Positions 41,870 through 52,793 of a stretch of 64,000 bases of DNA are shown piece by piece. The first letter of the stretch is position 1, and the number at the start of each line of letters is the position of its first letter. A model generated the notes under the pieces. It was not told the origin of the DNA and searched no databases. It saw nothing but the letters and a program-made list of their open reading frames with translations. This stretch comes from Pedococcus sp031456495. Its GTDB lineage: Bacteria; Actinomycetota; Actinomycetes; Actinomycetales; Dermatophilaceae. The stretch lies in NCBI RefSeq assembly GCF_031456495.1, contig NZ_JAVDUW010000002.1:186001-250000 (forward strand), in the 5' to 3' direction. A program made the position numbers and the translations under genes.

Positions 41870-41945
41870 TCCGTATGCCGTGCACTCGCCGTAGGCACGA
41901 CCGCCGGACCGCGCCCGGTTCGCCCTCGAAACGAAGGATCGCCTG

Positions 41946-42614
41946 ATGGGTGTTGAGGAGAAGCTGCCCGCCGGCTTCCTGCTGACCACGGTCGAGCAGG
42001 TCGCGGGCTACATGCGCAAGAGCTCGGTCTGGCCGGCCACCTTCGGCCTGGCCTGCTGCGCCATCGAGATGATGGCCGTCGGCACGCCCGACTACGACAT
42101 CGCCCGGTTCGGCATGGAGCGGTTCTCCGCCACCCCGCGCCAGGCCGACCTCATGATCGTCGCCGGCCGCGTCAGCCAGAAGATGGCCCCCGTGGTGCGC
42201 CAGGTCTACGACCAGATGCCCGAGCCCAAGTGGGTCATCTCGATGGGCGTCTGCGCCAGCTCCGGCGGCATGTTCAACAACTACGCCATCGTGCAGGGCG
42301 TGGACCACATCGTGCCGGTGGACGTCTACCTGCCCGGCTGCCCGCCGCGCCCGGAGATGCTGCTCAACGCGATCCTGACGCTGCACGAGCAGATCCAGGG
42401 CTCCAAGCTCGGCGTCAACCGGGTCAAGGCCGCGCGCGCCGCGGAGGAGGCCGCCCTCGCGGCCACCCCGACGCACCAGATGACCGGCCTGCTCGCGCAG
42501 GGCGCCGGCAGCCGCAGCCCGCACCAGCTGCCCGTGTCGGCGGTCGGCCACACCCACACCCACGACCACGGCCACGCGCACTCGCACGACACCGCTCGTG
42601 GAGGTGTGGCCTGA
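41946..42614 (+). CDS. nuoB: NADH-quinone oxidoreductase subunit B, with His-rich tail
   Basis: 222 residues, about 35 longer than most. The N2 [4Fe-4S] ligands are C37 and C38 (LACCAIEMM), C103 (GVCASSGGMF) and C132 (PGCPPRPE); N2 passes electrons to quinone. The last 20 residues hold seven His at strict alternate positions, 202-214 (GHTHTHDHGHAHSHD), which suggests metal binding and has no role in the core fold. ATG 41946 has GAAGGA upstream, and it overlaps nuoC. The 76-bp gap before it carries a GTATGCCG copy. Confidence 0.96.
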   Translation: MGVEEKLPAGFLLTTVEQVAGYMRKSSVWPATFGLACCAIEMMAVGTPDYDIARFGMERFSATPRQADLMIVAGRVSQKMAPVVRQVYDQMPEPKWVISMGVCASSGGMFNNYAIVQGVDHIVPVDVYLPGCPPRPEMLLNAILTLHEQIQGSKLGVNRVKAARAAEEAALAATPTHQMTGLLAQGAGSRSPHQLPVSAVGHTHTHDHGHAHSHDTARGGVA

Positions 42615-43524
42615 TGGCCGACGAGAAGGACGACGTGACGCCCGACAAGGCCGACGGCACACCCGAGAAGGACCCGACGCAGGCGACCGCGAACAGCGAC
42701 GTGCTGGGCAACAAGGCCAAGGACGCCGCCGCCGACAAGGGTGAGGCCACCGAGCAGCCGGCCTCCGAGATCGCCGCCTCGACCGCCGCCACCCAGCCGG
42801 GCACGGTGGTCGACCGCGAGAAAGACCAGCGGCTCCCCGCTGCCCCCGGCACCGGCCCCGACCCGGTCGTCATCGGCGAGCGGCACGGCATGTTCGGTGC
42901 CCACGACACCGGTGACACCACGGGCTACGGCGGCATGGTCCGCCCGATCCTGTTCCCGGCCGCTGCCACCCGGCCCTACGGCAGCTACTTCGACGAGCTC
43001 GCGGACCGGCTCGAGACCGCCCTCGTCGGCGGCACCGCGTCGTACTCCGAGGCGGTCGAGCGCGTGGTCGTCGACCGCGGCGAGCTGACCCTCTTCGTGC
43101 GCCGCGAGCACCTGCCCGCCGTCGCCCGCGCGCTGCGCGACGACGCGAGCCTGCGGTTCGAGATCTGCACCGGCGTCTCCGGCGTGCACTACCCGCAGGA
43201 GGAGGGCCGCGAGCTGCACGCGGTCTACCACTTCCTGTCGATCACCCACGGCGGCCGCCGGGTCCGGGTCGAGGTGACCTGCCCCGACGCCGACCCGCAC
43301 ATCCCGTCGATCGTCGAGACGTACCCGGCGAACGACTGGCACGAGCGCGAGACCTGGGACATGTTCGGCATCCAGTTCGACGGCCACCCCTCGCTCACTC
43401 GCATCCTCATGCCCGACGACTGGCCGGGCCACCCGCAGCGGAAGGACTACCCCCTCGGCGGCATCCCCGTCGAGTACAAGGGCGCCACCGTCCCGCCGCC
43501 GGACCAGCGGAGGTCTTACAGCTG

Positions 43525-43525
<1 letters not shown>
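42614..43525 (+). CDS. nuoC: NADH-quinone oxidoreductase subunit C
   Basis: 303 residues. The first 85 are a hydrophilic Lys/Asp/Glu/Ala segment (DEKDDVTPDKADGTPEKD onward) with no fold signature. The 30-kDa subunit domain begins near 115: YGSYFDELADRLETAL, CTGVSGVHYP, YHFLSITHGGRRVRVEV, and the hallmark WHERETWDMFGIQFDGHP with ILMPDDWPGHPQRKDYPL. It sits on the peripheral arm beside NuoD. ATG overlaps the nuoB stop, and the end overlaps nuoD. Confidence 0.95.
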
Positions 43526-44876
<1,351 letters not shown>

Positions 44877-44877
<1 letters not shown>

Positions 44878-45782
44878 TGAGCGGAGACAACTTCGGGATG
44901 CAGACCGCGGCCGGCCACCTCACGGTGCCCGCCGAGTCCAAGGAGCCGTATGCCGCGGACGTCCTCGCGCAGCTCCACGAGGACGCCGCGCAGGTCGTCG
45001 CCCGCTACCCCCAGAAGCGCTCGGCCCTGCTGCCGCTGCTGCACCTCGTGCAGAGCGTCGACGGCTACGTCACCGGCCGCGGCATCGACTTCTGCGCCGA
45101 GGTCCTCGACCTGACCACGGCCGAGGTCTCCGGCGTCGCGACCTTCTACACCCAGTACAAGCGCCACCCCAACGGCGAGTACACCGTCGGCGTCTGCACC
45201 AACACGCTCTGCGCGATCATGGGCGGCGACCAGATCTGGGACGAGGTCTCCGAGCACCTCGGCATCGGCCACGACGAGACGACCCCCGACGGCAAGATCA
45301 CCCTCGAGCGGGTCGAGTGCAACGCGGCGTGCGACTACGCGCCGGTCGTCATGGCGAACTGGGAGTTCTTCGACAACCAGACGCCCGAGTCGACCAAGCA
45401 GCTCGTCGACGACCTGCGCGAGGGCAAGGACGTCCGGCCGACGCGTGGCCCCGCCCGCGTCTGCACCTTCAAGCAGGTCTCCCGCACGCTGGCCGGCTTC
45501 AGCGACGGTCTCGCCGACCAGGGCGTCGGCGCCGGACCCGCCTCGCTCGAGGGCCTGCGCCTGGCGAACGAGCGCGGCTGGACCGCCCCTGACGGCAAGG
45601 GTGGCGAGCAGCCCAAGGACGAGCACCAGCCGCAGGCCACCTCGAACGAGACGGCACCCGGTCGCTCGGACTCCACGGACAGCCCCGCGAACGAGCCGGA
45701 CGAGAAGCCCGGTGAGGGCTCGGTCGCCCCGGCGACCCTGTTCGACGCCGACGACAAGGGCGACGGGAAGGACGCGAAGTGA
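44877..45782 (+). CDS. nuoE: NADH-quinone oxidoreductase subunit E
   Basis: 301 residues. The 24-kDa-like domain (about 25-200) binds [2Fe-2S] N1a through VGVCTNTLCAIMGG (two Cys) and RVECNAACDYAPVV (two Cys). The region after about residue 215 is a disordered Glu/Asp/Lys/Pro-rich tail (PDGKGGEQPKDEHQ to the end), about 85 residues, not present in standard NuoE. It partners NuoF in NADH oxidation. GTGA overlap with nuoF. Confidence 0.95.
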
Positions 45783-47092
45783 GCACCACGCTGACCCCGA
45801 TCCTCACGAAGTTCTGGGACGACCCCCAGTCCTGGACCCTCGCGACGTACGAGAAGCACGAGGGCTACCAGGCGCTGAAGAAGGCGCTCGGCATGAAGCC
45901 GGCCGACCTCGTCCAGATGACCAAGGACTCCGGCCTCCGTGGCCGTGGCGGCGCCGGCTTCCCCACCGGCATGAAGTGGGGCTTCCTGCCCCCGGACGAC
46001 GGCGGCCCCCGCTACCTCGTCGTCAACGCCGACGAGTCCGAGCCGGGCACCTGCAAGGACATCCCGCTGATGATGGCGGCGCCGCAGTTCCTGATCGAGG
46101 GCGTGGCGATCACCTCCTTCGCGATCGGTTGCAACCACGCCTTCATCTACCTGCGCGGCGAGGTCGTGCACGTCTACCGCCGCCTGCTGCGCGCGGTGGA
46201 GGAGGCGTATGCCGCCGGCCACCTCGGCAAGAACATCCACGGCTCCGGCTTCGACCTGGACGTCACCGTGCACGCCGGTGCCGGCGCGTACATCTGCGGT
46301 GAGGAGACGGCGCTGCTCGACAGCCTCGAGGGCCGTCGCGGCCAGCCGCGCCTCAAGCCGCCGTTCCCGGCCGTCGCGGGCCTCTACGCGCGCCCGACCG
46401 TCGTCAACAACGTCGAGTCGATCGCCTCGGTCCCGCCGATCCTGCTCCACGGCGCCGACTGGTTCTCCGGCATGGGCACCGAGAAGTCGCAGGGCTTCGG
46501 CATCTTCAGCCTCTCGGGCCACGTCAAGCGCCCCGGCCAGTACGAGGCCCCGCTCGGCATCACGCTGCGCGAGCTGCTCGACATGGCCGGCGGCATGCGC
46601 GACCCCAACAAGAAGCTGAAGTTCTGGACCCCGGGTGGCTCGTCCACGCCGCTGTTCACCGACCAGCACCTCGACACCCCGCTCGACTTCGAGTCGGTGG
46701 CCGCGGCCGGGTCGATGCTCGGCACCCGCGCGCTGCAGATCTTCGACGAGACGACCTGCGTCGTGCGCGCCGTCGACCGGTGGACCGACTTCTACAAGCA
46801 CGAGTCCTGCGGCAAGTGCACCCCGTGCCGTGAGGGCACCTGGTGGCTCAAGCAGATCCTCGGGCGGCTCGAGCACGGGCAGGGCTCCGAGGAGGACCTC
46901 GAGAAGCTGCTCGACATCTGTGACAACATCCTCGGTCGGTCGTTCTGCGCGCTGGGTGACGGCGCGACCAGCCCGATCACCAGCAGCATCCAGTACTTCC
47001 GCGAGGAGTACCTGCAGCACCTCGAGCTGGGCCACTGCCCGTTCGACCGTCGAGACTCGACCCTGTTCGCGAAGGATTCGGTGTCCGCATGA
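45779..47092 (+). CDS. nuoF: NADH-quinone oxidoreductase subunit F
   Basis: 437 residues. The 51-kDa flavoprotein: GLRGRGGAGFPTGMKWGF and VVNADESEPGTCKD bind NADH and FMN, YICGEETALLDSLEGRRGQPR follows in two parts (YICGEETALLDSLEG, RRGQPRLKPPFP), and the N3 [4Fe-4S] cysteines are ESCGKCTPCREGTWW plus the later GRSFCALGDGA. It takes hydride from NADH. ATGA overlap with nuoG. Confidence 0.97.
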   Translation: MSTTLTPILTKFWDDPQSWTLATYEKHEGYQALKKALGMKPADLVQMTKDSGLRGRGGAGFPTGMKWGFLPPDDGGPRYLVVNADESEPGTCKDIPLMMAAPQFLIEGVAITSFAIGCNHAFIYLRGEVVHVYRRLLRAVEEAYAAGHLGKNIHGSGFDLDVTVHAGAGAYICGEETALLDSLEGRRGQPRLKPPFPAVAGLYARPTVVNNVESIASVPPILLHGADWFSGMGTEKSQGFGIFSLSGHVKRPGQYEAPLGITLRELLDMAGGMRDPNKKLKFWTPGGSSTPLFTDQHLDTPLDFESVAAAGSMLGTRALQIFDETTCVVRAVDRWTDFYKHESCGKCTPCREGTWWLKQILGRLEHGQGSEEDLEKLLDICDNILGRSFCALGDGATSPITSSIQYFREEYLQHLELGHCPFDRRDSTLFAKDSVSA

Positions 47093-49614
47093 CCGTGACC
47101 ACCTCCCCGGCCGCCGGCGGGAACGCCGTCAGCAAGGGCGGCGACGCGAGCACGCCGCCGCCCGTCGACCTGGTGAACCTCACCATCGACGGCGTGGCCG
47201 TGTCCGTCCCCAAGAACACGCTGGTGATCCGTGCGGCCGAGGAGGTCGGCATCGAGATCCCGCGGTTCTGCGACCACCCGCTGCTCGAGCCGGTCGGCGC
47301 GTGCCGCCAGTGCCTCGTCGACATCGCGACGCCCGGCCCGGACGGGTCGATGCGCGCGATGCCGAAGCCGCAGGCCTCGTGCACGATCACCGTGTCCGAG
47401 GGCATGGACGTCAAGACCCAGCACACGTCCAAGGTGGCCGACAAGGCGCAGCAGGGCGTCATGGAGCTGCTGCTGGTCAACCACCCGCTCGACTGCCCCG
47501 TCTGCGACAAGGGCGGCGAGTGCCCCCTGCAGAACCAGGCGATGAGCAACGGCCGTGCGGTGTCCCGCTTCGAGGACGTCAAGCGCACCTACCCCAAGCC
47601 CATCAACATCTCCTCCCAGGTGCTGCTCGACCGCGAGCGGTGCGTCCTGTGCGCCCGCTGCACCCGCTTCTCCGACCAGATCGCCGGTGACCCGTTCATC
47701 GCCCTGGTCGAGCGCGGCGCGCTGCAGCAGGTCGGCATCTACGAGGAGAAGCCGTTCGAGTCGTACTTCTCCGGCAACACGGTCCAGATCTGCCCGGTCG
47801 GCGCGCTGACCGGTGCCGCCTACCGCTTCCGCAGCCGCCCGTTCGACCTCGTGTCCACGCAGAGCGTCTGCGAGCACTGCGCCTCCGGCTGCTCGATCCG
47901 CACCGACCACCGTCGCGGCGCCGTGCTGCGCCGGATGGCCGTCAACGACCCGGCCGTCAACGAGGAGTGGAACTGCGACAAGGGCCGCTGGGCCTTCCAG
48001 TACGCCACCACGGGTGACCGGTTCGAGTTCCCGATGGTCCGCGACGAGGACGGCGAGCTGCAGGTCGCGTCGTGGCCCGAGGCGCTCACCGCCGCGGCCC
48101 GCGGGCTCGCGGCCGCCAAGGCCGTCGGTGTCCTGACCGGTGGCCGCGTGTCCGCCGAGGACGCGTACGCCTACGGCAAGTTCGCCCGCGCGGTCCTGGC
48201 GACCAACGACGTCGACTTCCGCGCCCGGCCGCACTCGCAGGAGGAGGCCGAGTTCCTCGCCTCCACCGTGGTGGCGACCGGACCTGCTGTCGACGGGGCA
48301 CAGGGTGGCGCGGTCACCTACGCCGACCTCGAGAAGGCGAAGACCGTCGTCCTCGTGGGCTTCGAGCCCGAGGAGGAGAGCCCGATCGTCTTCCTGCGGC
48401 TGCGCAAGGCGCACCGCCGGAACAAGACGGCCGTGTATGCCGTGGCGCCGTTCGCGACGCGCGGCCTGGAGAAGCTCGGCGGCACGCTGATCCCGTCCGC
48501 CCCCGGCACCGAGGCCGAGGTGCTCCGCGCCCTCGGCGACGGCGTGACGGGCGACGGCGCGGCGGCGAAGGCCGCTGCGGCGCTCGAGGGTGACGGCGTC
48601 ATCGTCCTCGTCGGCGAGCGACTGGCCACCGTGCCGGGTGCGCTCTCCGCGGCCGTGGCCCTGGCGTCGTCCAGCGGCGCGCGCCTCGCGTGGGTGCCCC
48701 GTCGCGCCGGTGAGCGCGGCGCGCTCGAGGCCGGCGCGCTGCCGACCCTGCTGCCCGGCGGCCGTCCCGTCGGCGACCCCGCCGCACGCGAGCAGGTCGC
48801 CGACGTCTGGGACGTCGTGGGCCTGCCCGACCAGCCCGGTCGCGACACCGCGGGCATCCTGCGCGCGGCCACGACCGGCGAGGTCGACGCCCTGCTCGTG
48901 GGTGGTGTGGACGCGGCCGACCTGGCCGACCCGCGCAGCGAGGAGGCCCTGGCCAAGACGTTCGTCGTCTCGCTGGACTTCCGTCCGTCCTCGGTGACCG
49001 AGGTCGCCGACGTCGTGCTGCCCGTCGCGCCCCACGCCGAGAAGGGCGGCACCTTCGTGGACTGGGAGGGCCGCACCCGCCCGTTCGCGACCGCGCTCGA
49101 CACCAACGCGATGTCCGACTACCGCGTCCTGGACATGCTGGCGAGCGAGATGGGCTCCTTCCTGGGCACCCGCACGCTCGCCGAGGTCCGCGCCGAGATG
49201 GCCACCCTCGGGCCGTGGGGCGGCGACCGGCTGCCGGCGCCCACCGCCGAGCCGGCCGCGGTGCCGGCCTTCGGCGAGGGCGAGGTCGTCCTGGCCAGCT
49301 GGCACCACCTGCTCGACCGCGGGTCCCTGCAGGACGGCGAGCCGTTCCTCGCCGGCACCGCCCACCGCACCCTGGCCCGCGTCTCGCCGGCCACGGCGGA
49401 GGCGTTCGGCCTGGCCGACGGCGACACTGTTCGCGTCTCCGGACCCGCCGGTGCGGTCACCGCCCCCCTGGCGGTCACCGAGGACATGGTCGACCACGTC
49501 GTGTGGCTGCCCACGAACTCCGCGGGCAGCGCCGTGCGCGCCACCCTGGCGGTGGACGCGGGGGCCGTCGTCACCCTGGCCAAGGCCGAGACCACCCTGG
49601 AGGTCACCCCGTGA
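47089..49614 (+). CDS. nuoG: NADH-quinone oxidoreductase subunit G
   Basis: 841 residues. N-terminal [2Fe-2S] domain (RFCDHPLLEPVGACRQCLVD), then CPVCDKGGECPLQNQ, CVLCARCTRFSDQIAGDPF, and the molybdopterin-like domain entry CEHCASGCSIRTDHR. That last CXXC-XXXC set suggests the extra cluster N7 is kept. The C-terminal molybdopterin-fold region (220-841) is degenerate and Ala/Val rich, as in other actinobacterial NuoG, and binds no cofactor I can identify. Confidence 0.96.
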   Translation: MTVTTSPAAGGNAVSKGGDASTPPPVDLVNLTIDGVAVSVPKNTLVIRAAEEVGIEIPRFCDHPLLEPVGACRQCLVDIATPGPDGSMRAMPKPQASCTITVSEGMDVKTQHTSKVADKAQQGVMELLLVNHPLDCPVCDKGGECPLQNQAMSNGRAVSRFEDVKRTYPKPINISSQVLLDRERCVLCARCTRFSDQIAGDPFIALVERGALQQVGIYEEKPFESYFSGNTVQICPVGALTGAAYRFRSRPFDLVSTQSVCEHCASGCSIRTDHRRGAVLRRMAVNDPAVNEEWNCDKGRWAFQYATTGDRFEFPMVRDEDGELQVASWPEALTAAARGLAAAKAVGVLTGGRVSAEDAYAYGKFARAVLATNDVDFRARPHSQEEAEFLASTVVATGPAVDGAQGGAVTYADLEKAKTVVLVGFEPEEESPIVFLRLRKAHRRNKTAVYAVAPFATRGLEKLGGTLIPSAPGTEAEVLRALGDGVTGDGAAAKAAAALEGDGVIVLVGERLATVPGALSAAVALASSSGARLAWVPRRAGERGALEAGALPTLLPGGRPVGDPAAREQVADVWDVVGLPDQPGRDTAGILRAATTGEVDALLVGGVDAADLADPRSEEALAKTFVVSLDFRPSSVTEVADVVLPVAPHAEKGGTFVDWEGRTRPFATALDTNAMSDYRVLDMLASEMGSFLGTRTLAEVRAEMATLGPWGGDRLPAPTAEPAAVPAFGEGEVVLASWHHLLDRGSLQDGEPFLAGTAHRTLARVSPATAEAFGLADGDTVRVSGPAGAVTAPLAVTEDMVDHVVWLPTNSAGSAVRATLAVDAGAVVTLAKAETTLEVTP

Positions 49615-51020
49615 GCACCGTGACGTATGCCGGCGAGGTGCTCGCCGGCGTACCGCACCTCGTGGCGCCGCTCGCCGGAGCCGCGCCGGGCGGGGACAAC
49701 CCGACCGCGGACTTCAGCGACACCCCGTGGTGGCTGCACCTGGTCAAGGCGCTGTTCGTGTTCGTCTTCCTGCTGGTCAACACGCTCATCGTCATCTGGT
49801 TCGAGCGCCGCGTCATCGGCCGGATGCAGCAGCGCCCGGGCCCGAACCGCACCGGCCCCTTCGGCCTGCTGCAGACGCTGGCCGACGGCATCAAGCTGGC
49901 GCTCAAGGAGGACCTGACCCCCAAGAACGCCGACAAGCTCGTCTTCGCGCTCGCCCCGGCGATCGCGGGTGCGATGGCGTTCGTGTCCTTCGCGATCATC
50001 CCGCTGGGGCCGACGGTGTCGATGTTCGGCCACCGCACGCCGCTGCAGCTCACCGACCTGCCGGTCGCGGTGCTGCTGGTGCTCGCGGTCGCGGGCGTCG
50101 GCGTCTACGGCATCGTGCTCGCCGGCTGGTCCTCGGGCTCGACCTACCCGCTGCTCGGTGGACTGCGCTCGACCGCGCAGGTCATCTCCTACGAGATCGC
50201 GATGGGCCTGTCGCTCGTCGCCGTCTTCCTCTACAGCCGGTCGATGTCGACCTCCCAGATCGTGGCGGCCCAGTCCGACCTGTGGTTCATCATCCCGGCG
50301 TTCTTCAGCTTCTTCGTCTACGTCATCACGATGGTGGGCGAGACCAACCGACTGCCGTTCGACCTCGCCGAGGGCGAGGGCGAGCTCACCGGTGGCTTCC
50401 ACACCGAGTACTCCTCGCTGAAGTTCGCGATGTTCTTCCTCGGCGAGTACGTCAACATGTTCACCGTCTCGGCCCTGGCCACGACGATGTTCCTCGGTGG
50501 CTGGCAGGCCCCTCCCGGCATCGCGGCGATCAACTCCGGCATGTTCAACCACGGCTGGTGGGGCCTGCTCTGGTTCGTCATCAAGCTCTGGCTGTTCATG
50601 TTCTTCTTCGTCTGGCTGCGCGGCTCCCTTCCGCGGGTCCGCTACGACCAGTTCATGCGGTTCGGCTGGCGGTTCCTCATCCCCGTCACCCTCGCCTGGG
50701 TCGTCGTCGTGGCCTTCATCCGCGGCAGCCAGCTCGGCTACTTCGGTGACGCGGCGTTCACGCTCGGCAACCGCAGGTTCCCGGTCTTCAGCATCGTCTT
50801 CGTCGTGGTGGTCGCCCTGGCGGCGCTGCTCGTCGTGTGGATCTGGGACAACAAGAAGATCGAGCGCGACGCGGCCCGGAACACGGCACCGCCGGAGGAG
50901 ATCGACCCGTTCGCGGGTGGTTACCCGGTGCCGCCGCTGCCCGGCCAGCGCTTGCGCGAGCCCTCGCTCTCCCTGAGCGACCGGGCGTCCGACCCCACCG
51001 AGGAGGACATCCATGCCTGA
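49611..51020 (+). CDS. nuoH: NADH-quinone oxidoreductase subunit H
   Basis: 469 residues with about nine membrane helices. The quinone-channel signatures are WFERRVIGRMQQRPGPNRTGPFG (as ERRVIGRMQQRPGPNRTGP), ADGIKLALKEDLTP, ISYEIAMGLSLV and the acidic loop GETNRLPFDLAEGEGELTGG. A C-terminal tail of about 60 residues is Pro/Ser/Asp rich. NuoH joins the peripheral arm to the proton-pumping arm. GTG overlaps the nuoG stop, and its end overlaps nuoI by 8 bases. Confidence 0.97.
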   Translation: MSTVTYAGEVLAGVPHLVAPLAGAAPGGDNPTADFSDTPWWLHLVKALFVFVFLLVNTLIVIWFERRVIGRMQQRPGPNRTGPFGLLQTLADGIKLALKEDLTPKNADKLVFALAPAIAGAMAFVSFAIIPLGPTVSMFGHRTPLQLTDLPVAVLLVLAVAGVGVYGIVLAGWSSGSTYPLLGGLRSTAQVISYEIAMGLSLVAVFLYSRSMSTSQIVAAQSDLWFIIPAFFSFFVYVITMVGETNRLPFDLAEGEGELTGGFHTEYSSLKFAMFFLGEYVNMFTVSALATTMFLGGWQAPPGIAAINSGMFNHGWWGLLWFVIKLWLFMFFFVWLRGSLPRVRYDQFMRFGWRFLIPVTLAWVVVVAFIRGSQLGYFGDAAFTLGNRRFPVFSIVFVVVVALAALLVVWIWDNKKIERDAARNTAPPEEIDPFAGGYPVPPLPGQRLREPSLSLSDRASDPTEEDIHA

Positions 51021-51717
51021 CCGCCCCACCGAGGAGAAGAAGGGCGGCTTCTTCGCCGACCTCTTCGCGCCCGTCGGCGGCTTCGGCGTCACGTTCGCGA
51101 CGATGTTCCGCAAGCTGGAGACCGAGGAGTACCCCGAGGAGAAGCGGCCGACCCAGCCGCGGTTCCACGGGCGGCACCAGCTCAACCGCCACCCCGACGG
51201 GCTCGAGAAGTGCGTCGGCTGCGAGCTGTGCGCCTGGGCGTGCCCCGCGGACGCGATCCTCGTCGAGGGCGCGTCCAACGACGACAGCGAGGGCGGCACC
51301 GGCCGGTTCAGCCCCGGTGAGCGGTACGGCCGCGTCTACCAGATCAACTACCTGCGCTGCATCTTCTGCGGCCTGTGCATCGAGGCCTGCCCGACGCGCG
51401 CCCTGACGATGACCAACTTCTACGAGCTGGCCGACCACAACCGCGGCGACCTCATCTTCACCAAGGAGCAGCTGCTCGCGCCGCTGCAGGAGGGGATGCT
51501 GCTGCCGCCGCACCCGATGGTGGACGGGCTCGAGGAGCGCGACTACTACCAGGGCAAGGTCGCCCGCGCGACCGACGAGCAGGAGGAGTGGGTGAAGGCT
51601 CACCACGCCGAGCCCGAGGAGGGCCTGGCCCCGAGCGGTGACCCGGTGGAGGGCGTCGACGTCGTCGAGCACGGCCGCCAGGCGACCCGCGAGACCACCG
51701 AGGCGGTGCACCGATGA
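51013..51717 (+). CDS. nuoI: NADH-quinone oxidoreductase subunit I
   Basis: 234 residues. Two [4Fe-4S] ferredoxin motifs, KCVGCELCAWACPADAI and RCIFCGLCIEACPTRAL, form clusters N6a and N6b. The N-terminus (1-45) is a hydrophobic/basic stretch that rests on the membrane arm; the C-terminal 50 residues are acidic and unstructured. It relays electrons to N2 in NuoB. Confidence 0.97.
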   Translation: MPDRPTEEKKGGFFADLFAPVGGFGVTFATMFRKLETEEYPEEKRPTQPRFHGRHQLNRHPDGLEKCVGCELCAWACPADAILVEGASNDDSEGGTGRFSPGERYGRVYQINYLRCIFCGLCIEACPTRALTMTNFYELADHNRGDLIFTKEQLLAPLQEGMLLPPHPMVDGLEERDYYQGKVARATDEQEEWVKAHHAEPEEGLAPSGDPVEGVDVVEHGRQATRETTEAVHR

Positions 51718-52484
51718 CCGGCCTGGGCGAGCAGATCATGTTCTGGATCCTCGGCCCGATCAGCGTCCTCGCGGCCCTGGGCCTGCTCTTCGCGAAGAAG
51801 GCCGTCCACGCCGCCATCGCCATGGCGCTCGTGATGATCAACCTGGGCATCTTCTACATCGCCCAGGAGGCCGACTTCCTCGGCATCATCCAGATCTTCG
51901 TCTACACCGGCGCGGTCATGATGTTGTTCCTGTTCGTGCTCATGCTCGTGGGCGTGGACTCCTCCGACTCCCTCGTCGAGACGCTCAAGGGCCAGAAGGT
52001 CGCCTCGCTGCTGCTGGGCCTGGGCCTCGCGGTCCTGCTCTTCAGCGCCGTCGGGCGCGTGCAGTTCGGCCCGATGAAGGGCCTGTCCGAGGTCAACGCC
52101 TCCAAGGGCAACGTCTCCGGTGTGGCCGAGCTCATCTTCGGCCAGTACGTCTGGGCCTTCGAGGTCACCTCCGCGCTGCTCATCACGGCGGCCCTCGGCG
52201 CGATGGTCCTCGCCCACCGCGAGCGGATCGGCACCAAGCCGACCCAGCGCCAGCTGTCCGAGCGCCGCATCCGCGAGAACCGCAACGTCGCCGGCCTGCC
52301 GGTCCCGGGCGTCTACGCCCGGCACAACGCGGTCGACACCCCGGCGCTGCTCCCCGACGGCACCCCCAGCGAGCTGTCCGTCTCGCGCGTCCTCAACGCC
52401 CGCGAGCAGGTGGCCGTGCCCACCCGCCACGTCGACGCCGAGCACGCCATCGAGCACGAGATCGAGGAGGGCGACGCCCGATGA
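51714..52484 (+). CDS. nuoJ: NADH-quinone oxidoreductase subunit J
   Basis: 256 residues with five membrane helices. Conserved VHAAIAMALVMINLGIFYI and FLGIIQIFVYTGAVMMLFLFV (given as FLGIIQIFVYTGAVMM) carry the pi-bulge helix of this subunit. After the fifth helix comes a soluble tail of about 90 residues (PTQRQLSERRIRENRNV onward), longer than E. coli NuoJ. Four-base overlaps (ATGA) with both neighbours. Confidence 0.95.
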   Translation: MTGLGEQIMFWILGPISVLAALGLLFAKKAVHAAIAMALVMINLGIFYIAQEADFLGIIQIFVYTGAVMMLFLFVLMLVGVDSSDSLVETLKGQKVASLLLGLGLAVLLFSAVGRVQFGPMKGLSEVNASKGNVSGVAELIFGQYVWAFEVTSALLITAALGAMVLAHRERIGTKPTQRQLSERRIRENRNVAGLPVPGVYARHNAVDTPALLPDGTPSELSVSRVLNAREQVAVPTRHVDAEHAIEHEIEEGDAR

Positions 52485-52780
52485 ACCTCGTCAACTACAT
52501 CTACCTCGCGACCATCCTGTTCGCGATCGGTGGTGCGACGGTGCTCATGCGCCGCAACGCCATCGTCGTGTTCATGGGTGTCGAGCTCATGCTCAACGCG
52601 ACGAACCTGATGTTCGTGACGTTCGCGCGGATGCGCGGCAGCCTCGACGGGCAGGTGATCGCCCTGTTCGTCATGGTGGTCGCCGCGGCCGAGGTCGTCG
52701 TGGGGCTGGCCATCATCATGGCCATCTTCCGTGCCCGCCGGTCGGCCTCGGTCGACGACGCCAACCTGCTGAAGCTGTAG
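52481..52780 (+). CDS. nuoK: NADH-quinone oxidoreductase subunit K
   Basis: 99 residues with three membrane helices, normal length. GVELMLNATNLMFVTFAR contains the essential membrane Glu of this subunit (GVELM), and the third helix VVAAAEVVVGLAIIMAIFR carries the second Glu. It is homologous to MrpC. The stop TAG is followed 13 bases later by nuoL. Confidence 0.96.
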   Translation: MNLVNYIYLATILFAIGGATVLMRRNAIVVFMGVELMLNATNLMFVTFARMRGSLDGQVIALFVMVVAAAEVVVGLAIIMAIFRARRSASVDDANLLKL

Positions 52781-52793
52781 AAGGGGCCACCCG

